Assembly: GCA_002453165.1 (NCBI GenBank)
Contig: DKGH01000003.1
Location: 4,846 to 14,370 of the forward strand
Direction: 5' to 3'
Length of the DNA stretch: 9,525 bases
DNA from: Verrucomicrobia bacterium UBA6775
GTDB lineage: Bacteria; Verrucomicrobiota; Verrucomicrobiia; Limisphaerales; UBA1096
Shown: in pieces, positions 1 to 6,433 of the stretch
Layout of the letters: every line of letters starts with the position of its first letter
Numbering within the stretch: position 1 is the stretch's first letter
The notes under the pieces: generated by a model
Told to the model about the DNA's origin: nothing
The model's input: only the letters and a program-made list of their open reading frames with translations
The model's database searches: none
Translations under genes and position numbers: made by a program

Positions 1-17
1 TCAGCCAGCATCGTCGT

Positions 18-3000
18 CTAGTTGCGGCCCTGTTCGGCCAGGTACCGGATCAGGTCGGCGAGCTGTTGCCGACTGAGGTTGGCGGTCAACCCGGCCGGCA
101 TGGCGGAGCCCAGCTCAGTTTGCTCCCGAATCTCCCCGTGCGGGATGGTGATGGTCGTGGCCTGTGTCAACGGCCGGAGGATGACGTCCTTCGCGCGAGA
201 GCGTTGCTCGTAACCCTGATGCACATTGCCGTTTTTTGTTTTCACCTGCAGCAGGCTGAAGCCCTCCTTCACATGGCGGCCCGGCCAGAGTGTTTCCTCG
301 ATGATCCGCTCCGTGCTAAGGGTGTTGCCGATTGTCTCCAGTTCCGGCCCGATGAACGGAATGCCGGTATTGTTGGCAGCGTCGACCCTGTGACAGGTAA
401 TGCAGCCCGCGGCTGTAAACATCAACTTGCCGTTCGCAGCATCCGCCCCGGCTGCCGCCTTGGCCAAGCTGGAGACGTACCCCGCGGAATAGGTCGGCAC
501 GCTGTTTTTCACGCCGGCCAACTTGCCGAGATACTCCATCAGTCTGGCCTCACTGCTGCCGATCGATTGCAGCCTGGCCAGTGCTGTCGCAGCGGGTGCC
601 TTGCCGATCCGTGCCTTGGCCAAGGCCTTGGTCAGGGCGTCGCCACCTGCTTCGCGATTGAGGAATGTCTGCAACACTTCATCGACCGTCTGACCTCCGG
701 CAATCATGCCGGCGCCAAGCGCGGCGGCTTCAGGCAGGTCCAAGCGGGCGAGACTTTCCAGCCCGGCGATCCGCAGCCCGGCCGGGGCATCGCTGCCGAT
801 CAGCTTGGCCAAGCGCTTGGTTTCGTCCGCGCCCAATGCGCCCAAGGTGCGCACGGCAGCCAGACGCGTGGCTTGTGCTTTGCCATCCGTGAACGCGATT
901 GTTGCCGTGGCGTCCTGCAACTCGGCGACCCTCCAGCGCGAGATCAGGCCAAGCGCTTGCACCCGTAGCCGTTCGTTTGTGCCCTCCAGCGCGGCGTTCA
1001 AAATGACCTGCAGGTCGCCCTCCGGTTTTTCGTCGCGGCTGGACGCAGCGAGTGCCTCCCACGCCGCCGCCTGACTGGCCGTCGAAAGATGGAAGCCCGG
1101 TTCAAAAATCTGCCGCAACTCTGCCGGGCCACCGAGCGAGGCGATGCCCCTGTAAATCCCGGGCAACCCGTTGGCGCTGATTTCCTCCGACTTGGCCAGG
1201 TTCATCAGGCGGGAGAGCATCTGTTTGGAGCCGCCTTTCTCGAGCACGGCAAGCATCGAGCCGGTGTCCTCGGCGAAGTCTAGCGTGCCCTCGGTCAGCC
1301 CGGCCATCCAGCGGCGCTCCTGATGGCGCACCGCCTGCGTGAAGGCGTAGTCGATCCATTTGTCCCGCGAATGCCGCGAGACCGCTTGGCCAGCCAGCTT
1401 GATTACCCCAGCCTGTGGCACCTGACCGCAGGAGAGAATTGCCTCGAGACGCACCTGCGGGTGGGCATCGTTTGCGGCTAATTCGAGCAACTCGTGCGTG
1501 TTCGCCAGTCGATCTTGCCAGCGACTGGCAAGTCGTGCCGCGAAGGCGCGGACACGATGATCGTCCGATGCCAGTGCGCGCTCGAGCAGTTGCGGGCTGA
1601 CCGCCTCGGCGGTTGCGCACAGTGCAAGTGCCTCGAGCAGATTGCGGCTGTAATTCGGCTCGTCGGCATCCATACGGCGAATCCAACGGTCGGCCATGTC
1701 GCGCACGAGTGAGCCGTAGCGTTTACTGAGTTCAAATTTAGCCTGCTGCCGGGTCCAGCGCTCGGGCGCCTTGAGTTTGTCAAGCAACTGGCCGGTGGAC
1801 GCCTTGGCGAATGTCGGCTTGGGCGCTAGCGGGTTTTTCTTGTAGGTCACCCGCCAGATTCGGCCGTGGTGCAAATCTCGCGTCGGATCGCGGAAGTAGT
1901 CGTCCTGATGGCAGATGACGTTGTTGTAAAAATCGGCGACATAGATCGCGCCATCCGGCCCCATGCGAATGTCGACCGGGCGAAACTTGCGGTGGCTGGA
2001 CTTGAGCACCGGATCCCGCCAGTCGAGCTTGAAGCCGGAACCCTCCGGCCGCAGCGAAAAACGCTTCACGGTGTTGGACTTGAAATCGTTGATCGCGAAC
2101 TGGCCGCGCATCGACTCCGGCATGTTGCGGCCGTTGATCATTTCGACGCCGCAGTAGCCGCCCGGGTTGCCGATGCGGCCGAGTCGCAGCCGGTGCTTAG
2201 CTGGGATGGAGGCAGGGGTCAGGTAGGTCACCCCGCCGGCTCCGTCGACCACGAGCGACTGGCCCCAGTCATCGAACACCACGCCCCACGGATTGCCCGG
2301 CCCCATAAAATCGTCCAGCAATCCGTGCAGCTCCAGCCGGCCCGGCCGCAGCCGATACACGCCGGCCTGATACAGCGACGACACGCCCCATGGCGTTTCC
2401 ACGCGCGATTCGATGCCATCGCCCTGGCAGAAAAACAGCTCGCCATCCGGGCTCCACGTGAACGAGTTCATCGCCTGGTGCGTGTCGCCGGTGCCGAAAC
2501 CGCTGAGCACCAGCTTGCGTTCGTCCGCCACGCCGTCCCCGTCCGTGTCACGCAGAAAAAGCAGGTCGGTTGATTGCCCGACGTACACCCCGCCGTTGGC
2601 TGTCTCGAGCCCGGTCGGGATGTTTAGTCCATCGGCAAAAACGGTCGAGCGATCCGCCTGGCCGTCGCCATCAGTGTCGGTGAGCAGGATGATTTTGTCG
2701 TTGGGAATCTCGCCCGGTTTCAGGTGCGGATACGTCCATGTGCAGGCCACGTACATACGCCCCTCGGCATCCCAGCGCATGGTCAGTGGATTTTCCACGC
2801 CGAGTTTTTCCGAGGCAAACAGGTTTACCTCAAAGCCGTCAGCCGGCTGAAACTCCTTCAACTCCTCTGCCGGTGAGACGGCTGGGGTGGGGGGCGGCAA
2901 CGGAATCTGAGTGGCAATTCTTGGCTTGGCCAAGCCCTTGGCCACGGCGGCCACGTTTTCTTCCGCGGCATCAATCAGCGCGGGAATCTTTTCACGCTCA

Positions 3001-3881
3001 TCGCGAATACTGGGAACGTTCTTTTGGTTGCCGATGCTGAACACGCGCCGGTTGTCGTCGCCAAACAGGCACTTCCAGTTGGCCGGCCGCCAGTAGTCGA
3101 ACCATAGCCGATGTTTCTCGCGCACCGAGGTTCGCAGGTCGTCGAGCCTCTCGAACCCGTTGGCACGCTCGATCCCAAGCGCGGCTCCGATGTGCAGGGC
3201 AAATGCCGCTTGATTTTTCGGCGCCACGTGCAGGCCGTTTTTGGTGAAAGTCTTCCTAGCATCGGTGAACAGGTCCACGAATATTGCCTCGTGGTTTTCG
3301 GCCGCGACACGAAGCGCGTTCACATAGCGCCGAAGATCATCATTGCGATTACGCAGGTCGGGGTAGAGTGGGTCGTCGGCTTCTTCAAACGGCGACGGCG
3401 AGAGGACGATCAATTGTCGATCCTCTCCGCGCAGCCTACCGAACAATTTGTTGCTTCCCTCAATGAATGCCTCGACTCCCTCGCCACCGGCGAACGCCTC
3501 GTTTTTGCCAAGCTGAACGATCACCACCGTGGCCTTGACGGTGGCCAACTGTGTCTCGAGGTTGCCCAGCCCCTTGATACCGCGAAAACCGCCGCTGCGC
3601 CAACGGTCGATCTCAGTGCCCAGCGCGAACACCGTGTCGCCCTCCCATGACATGTCGCGAAATTTTGGGAGGTCGTTTTTGAAATTCGCCGTGAGCAGCG
3701 TCTCGAGATGGCCGCTGCGCTGCGCGCGCACCATGTCCGTGCCGCCGAGGAACACCACGACATCGTCCTTTGTCAGTTTCAACGAGGACTCCGCGGCGAA
3801 CGTTACGGCCCCGGTCAACCATATCGAAAAAATGGATAGTAATCTCACGCTCAGGAACAGTGTCTGCGCGGATTGAGCCAC
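18..3881 (-). CDS. Large exported SGNH-like / PVC propeller / HEAT / heme-c fusion protein
   Basis: This 1287-residue protein is predicted to act in the periplasm or on the envelope. In order it has a signal peptide (about 1-30, hydrophobic LFLSVRLLSIFSIWLTGAVTFA), an SGNH/GDSL-hydrolase-like domain (about 40-235), a linker with a Pro-rich stretch (about 310-340), a PVC-type dehydrogenase-like beta-propeller (about 345-685, with two DTDGDGxAD calcium-type loops at 402-410 and 445-453, ending in HHGRIWRV), an alpha-helical HEAT-like region (about 695-1120), and a C-terminal cytochrome-c domain. Heme attachment is C1160-I-T-C1163-H1164; M1261 in SAMPAG is the probable distal ligand. Family knowledge suggests redox work, possibly sugar or alcohol oxidation, but the substrate is unknown. 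The hydrolase domain looks inactive: GGTD (46-49) replaces the GDS nucleophile and NGLH (215-218) replaces DxxH. The start is GTG without a clear Shine-Dalgarno; GTG at codon 12 is an alternative that gives a more compact signal peptide. Confidence 0.9.
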   Translation of the reverse strand: MAQSAQTLFLSVRLLSIFSIWLTGAVTFAAESSLKLTKDDVVVFLGGTDMVRAQRSGHLETLLTANFKNDLPKFRDMSWEGDTVFALGTEIDRWRSGGFRGIKGLGNLETQLATVKATVVIVQLGKNEAFAGGEGVEAFIEGSNKLFGRLRGEDRQLIVLSPSPFEEADDPLYPDLRNRNDDLRRYVNALRVAAENHEAIFVDLFTDARKTFTKNGLHVAPKNQAAFALHIGAALGIERANGFERLDDLRTSVREKHRLWFDYWRPANWKCLFGDDNRRVFSIGNQKNVPSIRDEREKIPALIDAAEENVAAVAKGLAKPRIATQIPLPPPTPAVSPAEELKEFQPADGFEVNLFASEKLGVENPLTMRWDAEGRMYVACTWTYPHLKPGEIPNDKIILLTDTDGDGQADRSTVFADGLNIPTGLETANGGVYVGQSTDLLFLRDTDGDGVADERKLVLSGFGTGDTHQAMNSFTWSPDGELFFCQGDGIESRVETPWGVSSLYQAGVYRLRPGRLELHGLLDDFMGPGNPWGVVFDDWGQSLVVDGAGGVTYLTPASIPAKHRLRLGRIGNPGGYCGVEMINGRNMPESMRGQFAINDFKSNTVKRFSLRPEGSGFKLDWRDPVLKSSHRKFRPVDIRMGPDGAIYVADFYNNVICHQDDYFRDPTRDLHHGRIWRVTYKKNPLAPKPTFAKASTGQLLDKLKAPERWTRQQAKFELSKRYGSLVRDMADRWIRRMDADEPNYSRNLLEALALCATAEAVSPQLLERALASDDHRVRAFAARLASRWQDRLANTHELLELAANDAHPQVRLEAILSCGQVPQAGVIKLAGQAVSRHSRDKWIDYAFTQAVRHQERRWMAGLTEGTLDFAEDTGSMLAVLEKGGSKQMLSRLMNLAKSEEISANGLPGIYRGIASLGGPAELRQIFEPGFHLSTASQAAAWEALAASSRDEKPEGDLQVILNAALEGTNERLRVQALGLISRWRVAELQDATATIAFTDGKAQATRLAAVRTLGALGADETKRLAKLIGSDAPAGLRIAGLESLARLDLPEAAALGAGMIAGGQTVDEVLQTFLNREAGGDALTKALAKARIGKAPAATALARLQSIGSSEARLMEYLGKLAGVKNSVPTYSAGYVSSLAKAAAGADAANGKLMFTAAGCITCHRVDAANNTGIPFIGPELETIGNTLSTERIIEETLWPGRHVKEGFSLLQVKTKNGNVHQGYEQRSRAKDVILRPLTQATTITIPHGEIREQTELGSAMPAGLTANLSRQQLADLIRYLAEQGRN
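459..468. repeat. Iterated palindrome CTTGGCCAAG, copy 1
   Basis: Perfect 10-base palindrome inside the large fusion gene, just before the heme domain. It encodes L-A-K (about residues 1138-1140 of SSLAKAAAG) on the minus strand. Confidence 0.85.
615..631. repeat. Iterated palindrome, extended 17-base form, copy 2
   Basis: CTTGGCCAAG followed by GC and a half-site CTTGG. On the minus strand it encodes TKALAK in the HEAT-like region (about residues 1084-1089) of the large fusion protein. Confidence 0.85.
803..820. repeat. Iterated palindrome, 18-base form GCTTGGCCAAGCGCTTGG, copy 3
   Basis: Identical over 18 bases to the copies at 5055-5072 and 7408-7425. On the minus strand it encodes TKRLAK in the HEAT-like region of the large fusion protein (about residues 1021-1026). 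Confidence 0.88.
2925..2941. repeat. Iterated palindrome, extended 17-base form, copy 4
   Basis: CTTGGCCAAG, then CC, then CTTGG; the next bases (CCACGG) continue an imperfect second 12-base unit. On the minus strand it encodes the VAKGLAKP linker (about residues 313-320) between the SGNH-like domain and the propeller. Confidence 0.85.
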
Positions 3882-3910
3882 AGTTGGCCGGTCGAAACGA
3901 GTCTGTTTTG

Positions 3911-3924
3911 CGCTTGGCCTAGCG
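3911..3924. repeat. Near-copy of the iterated palindrome, intergenic
   Basis: CGCTTGGCCTAGCG differs by one base from the perfect 14-base palindrome CGCTTGGCCAAGCG. It lies in the 46-base gap between the pseudopilin gene and the large fusion gene, so it is not constrained by coding. Confidence 0.7.
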
Positions 3925-3927
3925 TGG

Positions 3928-4761
3928 TCAGCGACGGCTTGGCTTGGGCGGAGCGGAGCGGTGCTGTAGCCAGAGGATATCGGCGTTCTTGGGGGAGGAG
4001 ACGAAGATCGGGATGCTGACGCCCTTGCGAATTGGTACCGAGGTGCGTCGGTCGACCCATTTTTTGATCACCGCATGGCCATCCGCCAGCGTCACTCCGC
4101 CGGCGTTGTTGTGGTAATGAGCCGGGTAATCGACCCAGCGCGTGGCATTCGGATTGCGCGGATTGTAGCCGTTCATGTCCACTGCAAAGTAGCCGTTGTT
4201 GATTCGGTCCTCGCGCTGGTCGAGCACGACGTAAATCTCGCTCATCGGTTTTCCGGCGGCGTCCGAGAGCTTGCGCATTGGCCGGTAGCCGGCCTGCCAC
4301 TGCTGCAGCCCGGGCGGGTTGAGGAATCCATTCATCGCGATGCTGCGGACGCGCGGCAACTCACGCCTACCGTGGCGCGAAGTGCTTTTGTCTGCCGGGC
4401 ATTTCCAGATTCCGAGACTCTTGTGGTACGGCCAAAGATGGCTTTGCATAAGGTAGACCGTGTTGGTGTTATCCGGAACGGACTGTGAGTAGTTCAGCCA
4501 ACCCTGTACCCAGGAATTTTTTCGAGTGGCGAAGATGGCGTTCGGCACCAGATGACCATCGTTGTCGTCTGTGTACATTGTCCAAGAGAAACTCATCTGC
4601 CGGAGATTGTTCATGCAGCTGATCCCCGTGGCCTTCCCCTTGGCACGTGCCAATGCCGGGAGCAACAGCCCGGCGAGGATCGCGATGATGGCGATCACCA
4701 CCAGCAACTCGATCAGGGTAAAGGCGCGACGATCGCGCTTGGCCAAGCGCAGCTCAGTCAT
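3928..4761 (-). CDS. Pseudopilin-like protein with prepilin N-terminus and H-X9-DG ending
   Basis: The 277-residue product has a class III prepilin leader: basic MTELRLAKRDRRA, then FTLIELLVVIAIIAILAGLLLPALA. Cleavage is expected between A13 and F14, with the conserved Glu at +5 (E18). A pilin-like first helix is followed by a segment typical of verrucomicrobial pseudopilins (NNLRQMSFSWTMYTDDNDGHLVPN). Near the C-terminus, HNNAGGVTLADG fits the H-X9-DG processing-associated motif. Such proteins are inserted in the inner membrane, processed by a prepilin peptidase and presumed to join type II secretion- or type IV pilus-like fibres; the exact role of the many copies in these genomes is not known. 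The ATG (4759-4761) overlaps the end of the upstream small gene by 8 bases, so translational coupling is likely; no Shine-Dalgarno is visible. A perfect 14-base palindrome encodes the RLAKR part of the leader. Confidence 0.9.
   Translation of the reverse strand: MTELRLAKRDRRAFTLIELLVVIAIIAILAGLLLPALARAKGKATGISCMNNLRQMSFSWTMYTDDNDGHLVPNAIFATRKNSWVQGWLNYSQSVPDNTNTVYLMQSHLWPYHKSLGIWKCPADKSTSRHGRRELPRVRSIAMNGFLNPPGLQQWQAGYRPMRKLSDAAGKPMSEIYVVLDQREDRINNGYFAVDMNGYNPRNPNATRWVDYPAHYHNNAGGVTLADGHAVIKKWVDRRTSVPIRKGVSIPIFVSSPKNADILWLQHRSAPPKPSRR
4736..4749. repeat. Iterated palindrome, perfect 14-base form, copy 5
   Basis: CGCTTGGCCAAGCG lies within the first nine codons of the pseudopilin gene, where it encodes RLAKR in the cleaved prepilin leader. 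Confidence 0.85.
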
Positions 4762-4993
4762 TCGTTGCTGGGGTGGGGCACGGCTCTGTGTTGCTCATGA
4801 CCTTGGCCAGAACCAATCCGATCAGTGTCCAGCCGATCGCCAGCTCACCGATTTGTCCACCAATGTAGTGCCAGCTATATCCCCACCAGTTTAAGTTGGG
4901 CAGCACGCCAATGATGATGCCGAACACCGCAAAGCAAAGCACCAACCCTCCCAGCAGTGCCCCAACGATGATTTTTTTGCTCATAAGAAACAT
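4754..4993 (-). CDS. Small two-helix membrane protein of unknown function
   Basis: I do not recognise the family. The product (79 residues from the ATG at 4991-4993) has a short basic start (MFLMSKK), a first hydrophobic helix (IIVGALLGGLVLCFAVFGIIIGVL), an aromatic loop (LNWWGYSWHYIGG), a second helix (ELAIGWTLIGLVLAKV) and a polar tail. It should sit in the cytoplasmic membrane with both ends probably inside. The start is uncertain: an ATG at 4982-4984 (MSKK, 76 residues) and a TTG at 5012-5014 (86 residues) are in the same frame, and none has a convincing ribosome site. Its stop overlaps the start of the pseudopilin gene by 8 bases. The tight join, and the two hydrophobic helices, argue that the frame is real and expressed with the pilin-like gene. 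Whether it helps assemble or anchor that protein is only a guess. Confidence 0.7.
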   Translation of the reverse strand: MFLMSKKIIVGALLGGLVLCFAVFGIIIGVLPNLNWWGYSWHYIGGQIGELAIGWTLIGLVLAKVMSNTEPCPTPATND

Positions 4994-5044
4994 TTCAGTT
5001 GTGGGTTCGACCAAACCCTTACCCGCCCGGGACTGGAGGGCAAA

Positions 5045-5078
5045 CCTAAATGCCGCTTGGCCAAGCGCTTGGTTTAGG
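5045..5078. repeat. Intergenic palindrome copy 6 within a larger inverted repeat
   Basis: The 18-base GCTTGGCCAAGCGCTTGG (5055-5072) sits between CCTAAA (5045-5050) and its inverted copy TTTAGG (5073-5078). The right arm contains the stop codon of the DUF1552 gene. The transcript could fold here, but there is no following T-run on either strand, so a classical intrinsic terminator is doubtful; it may instead modulate or stabilise the mRNA between the two genes. Confidence 0.7.
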
Positions 5079-6381
5079 CCGGAAGCAAGCCCCGCATAGT
5101 GCCGGTGCTGGTGGCGAATTTGTCCACCGGCAAACCCATACTTTGCATCATGCTGACAAAGAGGTTGGGCAGGGGATAGTTGTTGGTTCGGTCGAAGGCC
5201 AAGTGCTGGCCGTGCTTTAACCGCCCGCCCGCGACGAGCACCGGCATGTTGGTCGTGGTGTGCTTGTTGGCATCGCCGAAGTTGCTGCCGTACATCACAA
5301 AGGTGTTTTTCAGCAGGTTGCCTTCGGCCTCCTCAACGCTTTTCAGGTCACGGATCAATTCACCGAGAAGTTTCATCTGCTCACGGTCGATGGCGTCGAG
5401 CTGCGTGAGCTTATCCTTGTTCATGCCGTGGTGCGACAGGTTGTGGTAGCCGTCGGTGATCTTCGTGCCGGCGACCTTGATCGCGGGCGAATTGTTGCCA
5501 TCCATCAACAGGGTGACGCAACGGGTGGAGTCGGTCTGGAACGCCAGCCGCGCCATCTGGTACATCAGCCGGGTCATCTGCATGAAGGCGTTGCGGTTGG
5601 ACGGGTCGGACGGCATGCCCATCGGTGGGGTCGGTTTGGGCTTGCGTTCCCAAGCGCGGGCCATGACGAGGCGTCGCTCGGCCTCCCGGACGGCCGTCGT
5701 GTACTGATCGAGCCGGTCGCGGTCGGCGGCGCTGAGCCGGCGCGTCAACGCCTTCGACTCCTGCTCGAGGGTGTCCATGATGCTTTCGCCGAGTTGAAGT
5801 TTGCGCACCTGCCGCTCGATCTCCTCCTCGGAACCCTGCAGGAACAGTCTGCGGTAAACCGATGAGGCGCGGTTTTCGCATGGGATCAGCACGCCGGCAT
5901 CGGTCCACGATAGGCTGCGCTGGCCAACGCTCGCGTTAACGCCAAGCGTCAGCGACGGAAACCGGGTGAGATGACCGATTTTCGCGGCGATAAATTGATC
6001 GACGGAAATGGAGTTGCGAAAGCCACCACCACCGGGGTGTGGGGCACAAGTGAGGAACGACACGTCCGATGAGTGTGACCCGTCCACGCCGGGATGCGAG
6101 ACACCGCTCAAGACAGTGAAGTCATCGCGGTACTGCTTCAACTCAGTGAGGTAGGGCGACAGCTCGTAGTCGCGCCCGCTGTTTTTCGGGAAAAACCGGT
6201 CCGGCAACAGGCCGAGATTATTGCAGACGGCCAGCATTCGCCTTGGCGTCTCCGGTTGCCGGGTGCGCGCGAACACCGGTGTCATCGACTCCAGCAACGG
6301 CAGAGCCATGGCCACGCCAGCTCCGCGCAGAAAAGTGCGGCGGCTCAGCGTGCGGCGGTCGGCGATGTGAGGTCCCTTCAT
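5074..6381 (-). CDS. DUF1552 (HXXSHH) family protein, Tat-exported
   Basis: The 435-residue product begins with a twin-arginine signal (SRRTFLRGAGVAMALPLL, R14-R15), so it is probably exported folded. The mature part matches the DUF1552 family: an LSGVSHPGVDGSHSSD segment (92-106), a helical middle (about 185-250), the family-defining HXXSHH motif as H313-N-L-S-H317-H318, and a C-terminal block MYGSNFGDANKHTTTNMPVLVAGG (363-386) like that of DUF1501/DUF1552 proteins, which resemble alkaline phosphatases and sulfatases in fold. The biochemical function is unknown. Genes of this family are very often found next to DUF1592 cytochromes, as here: the DUF1592 gene ends 52 bases upstream on the same strand. 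I chose the ATG at 6379-6381 because it places the Tat motif at the N-terminus; the open frame continues upstream to 6609, but that part lies over the DUF1592 gene and looks non-natural. No clear Shine-Dalgarno is present. Confidence 0.92.
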   Translation of the reverse strand: MKGPHIADRRTLSRRTFLRGAGVAMALPLLESMTPVFARTRQPETPRRMLAVCNNLGLLPDRFFPKNSGRDYELSPYLTELKQYRDDFTVLSGVSHPGVDGSHSSDVSFLTCAPHPGGGGFRNSISVDQFIAAKIGHLTRFPSLTLGVNASVGQRSLSWTDAGVLIPCENRASSVYRRLFLQGSEEEIERQVRKLQLGESIMDTLEQESKALTRRLSAADRDRLDQYTTAVREAERRLVMARAWERKPKPTPPMGMPSDPSNRNAFMQMTRLMYQMARLAFQTDSTRCVTLLMDGNNSPAIKVAGTKITDGYHNLSHHGMNKDKLTQLDAIDREQMKLLGELIRDLKSVEEAEGNLLKNTFVMYGSNFGDANKHTTTNMPVLVAGGRLKHGQHLAFDRTNNYPLPNLFVSMMQSMGLPVDKFATSTGTMRGLLPA

Positions 6382-6433
6382 GGTTGGGCGAATAGTACCG
6401 GCCTGCGCTGCGGATGCAATGCCGGTTCCGACT

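Noticed and set aside
1..17. Possible end of a further gene at the left edge
   Set aside because: Only 17 bases follow the stop of the large fusion gene, too few to support any call.
66..968. 300-codon open frame on the plus strand opposite the large fusion gene
   Set aside because: It is antisense to clear HEAT and heme domains, has low-complexity Arg/Gly/Gln-rich composition and no recognisable domain; it arises from GC-rich codon bias.
1866..2573. 235-codon plus-strand open frame
   Set aside because: It is opposite the conserved propeller domain and shows no recognisable domain or hydrophobic pattern.
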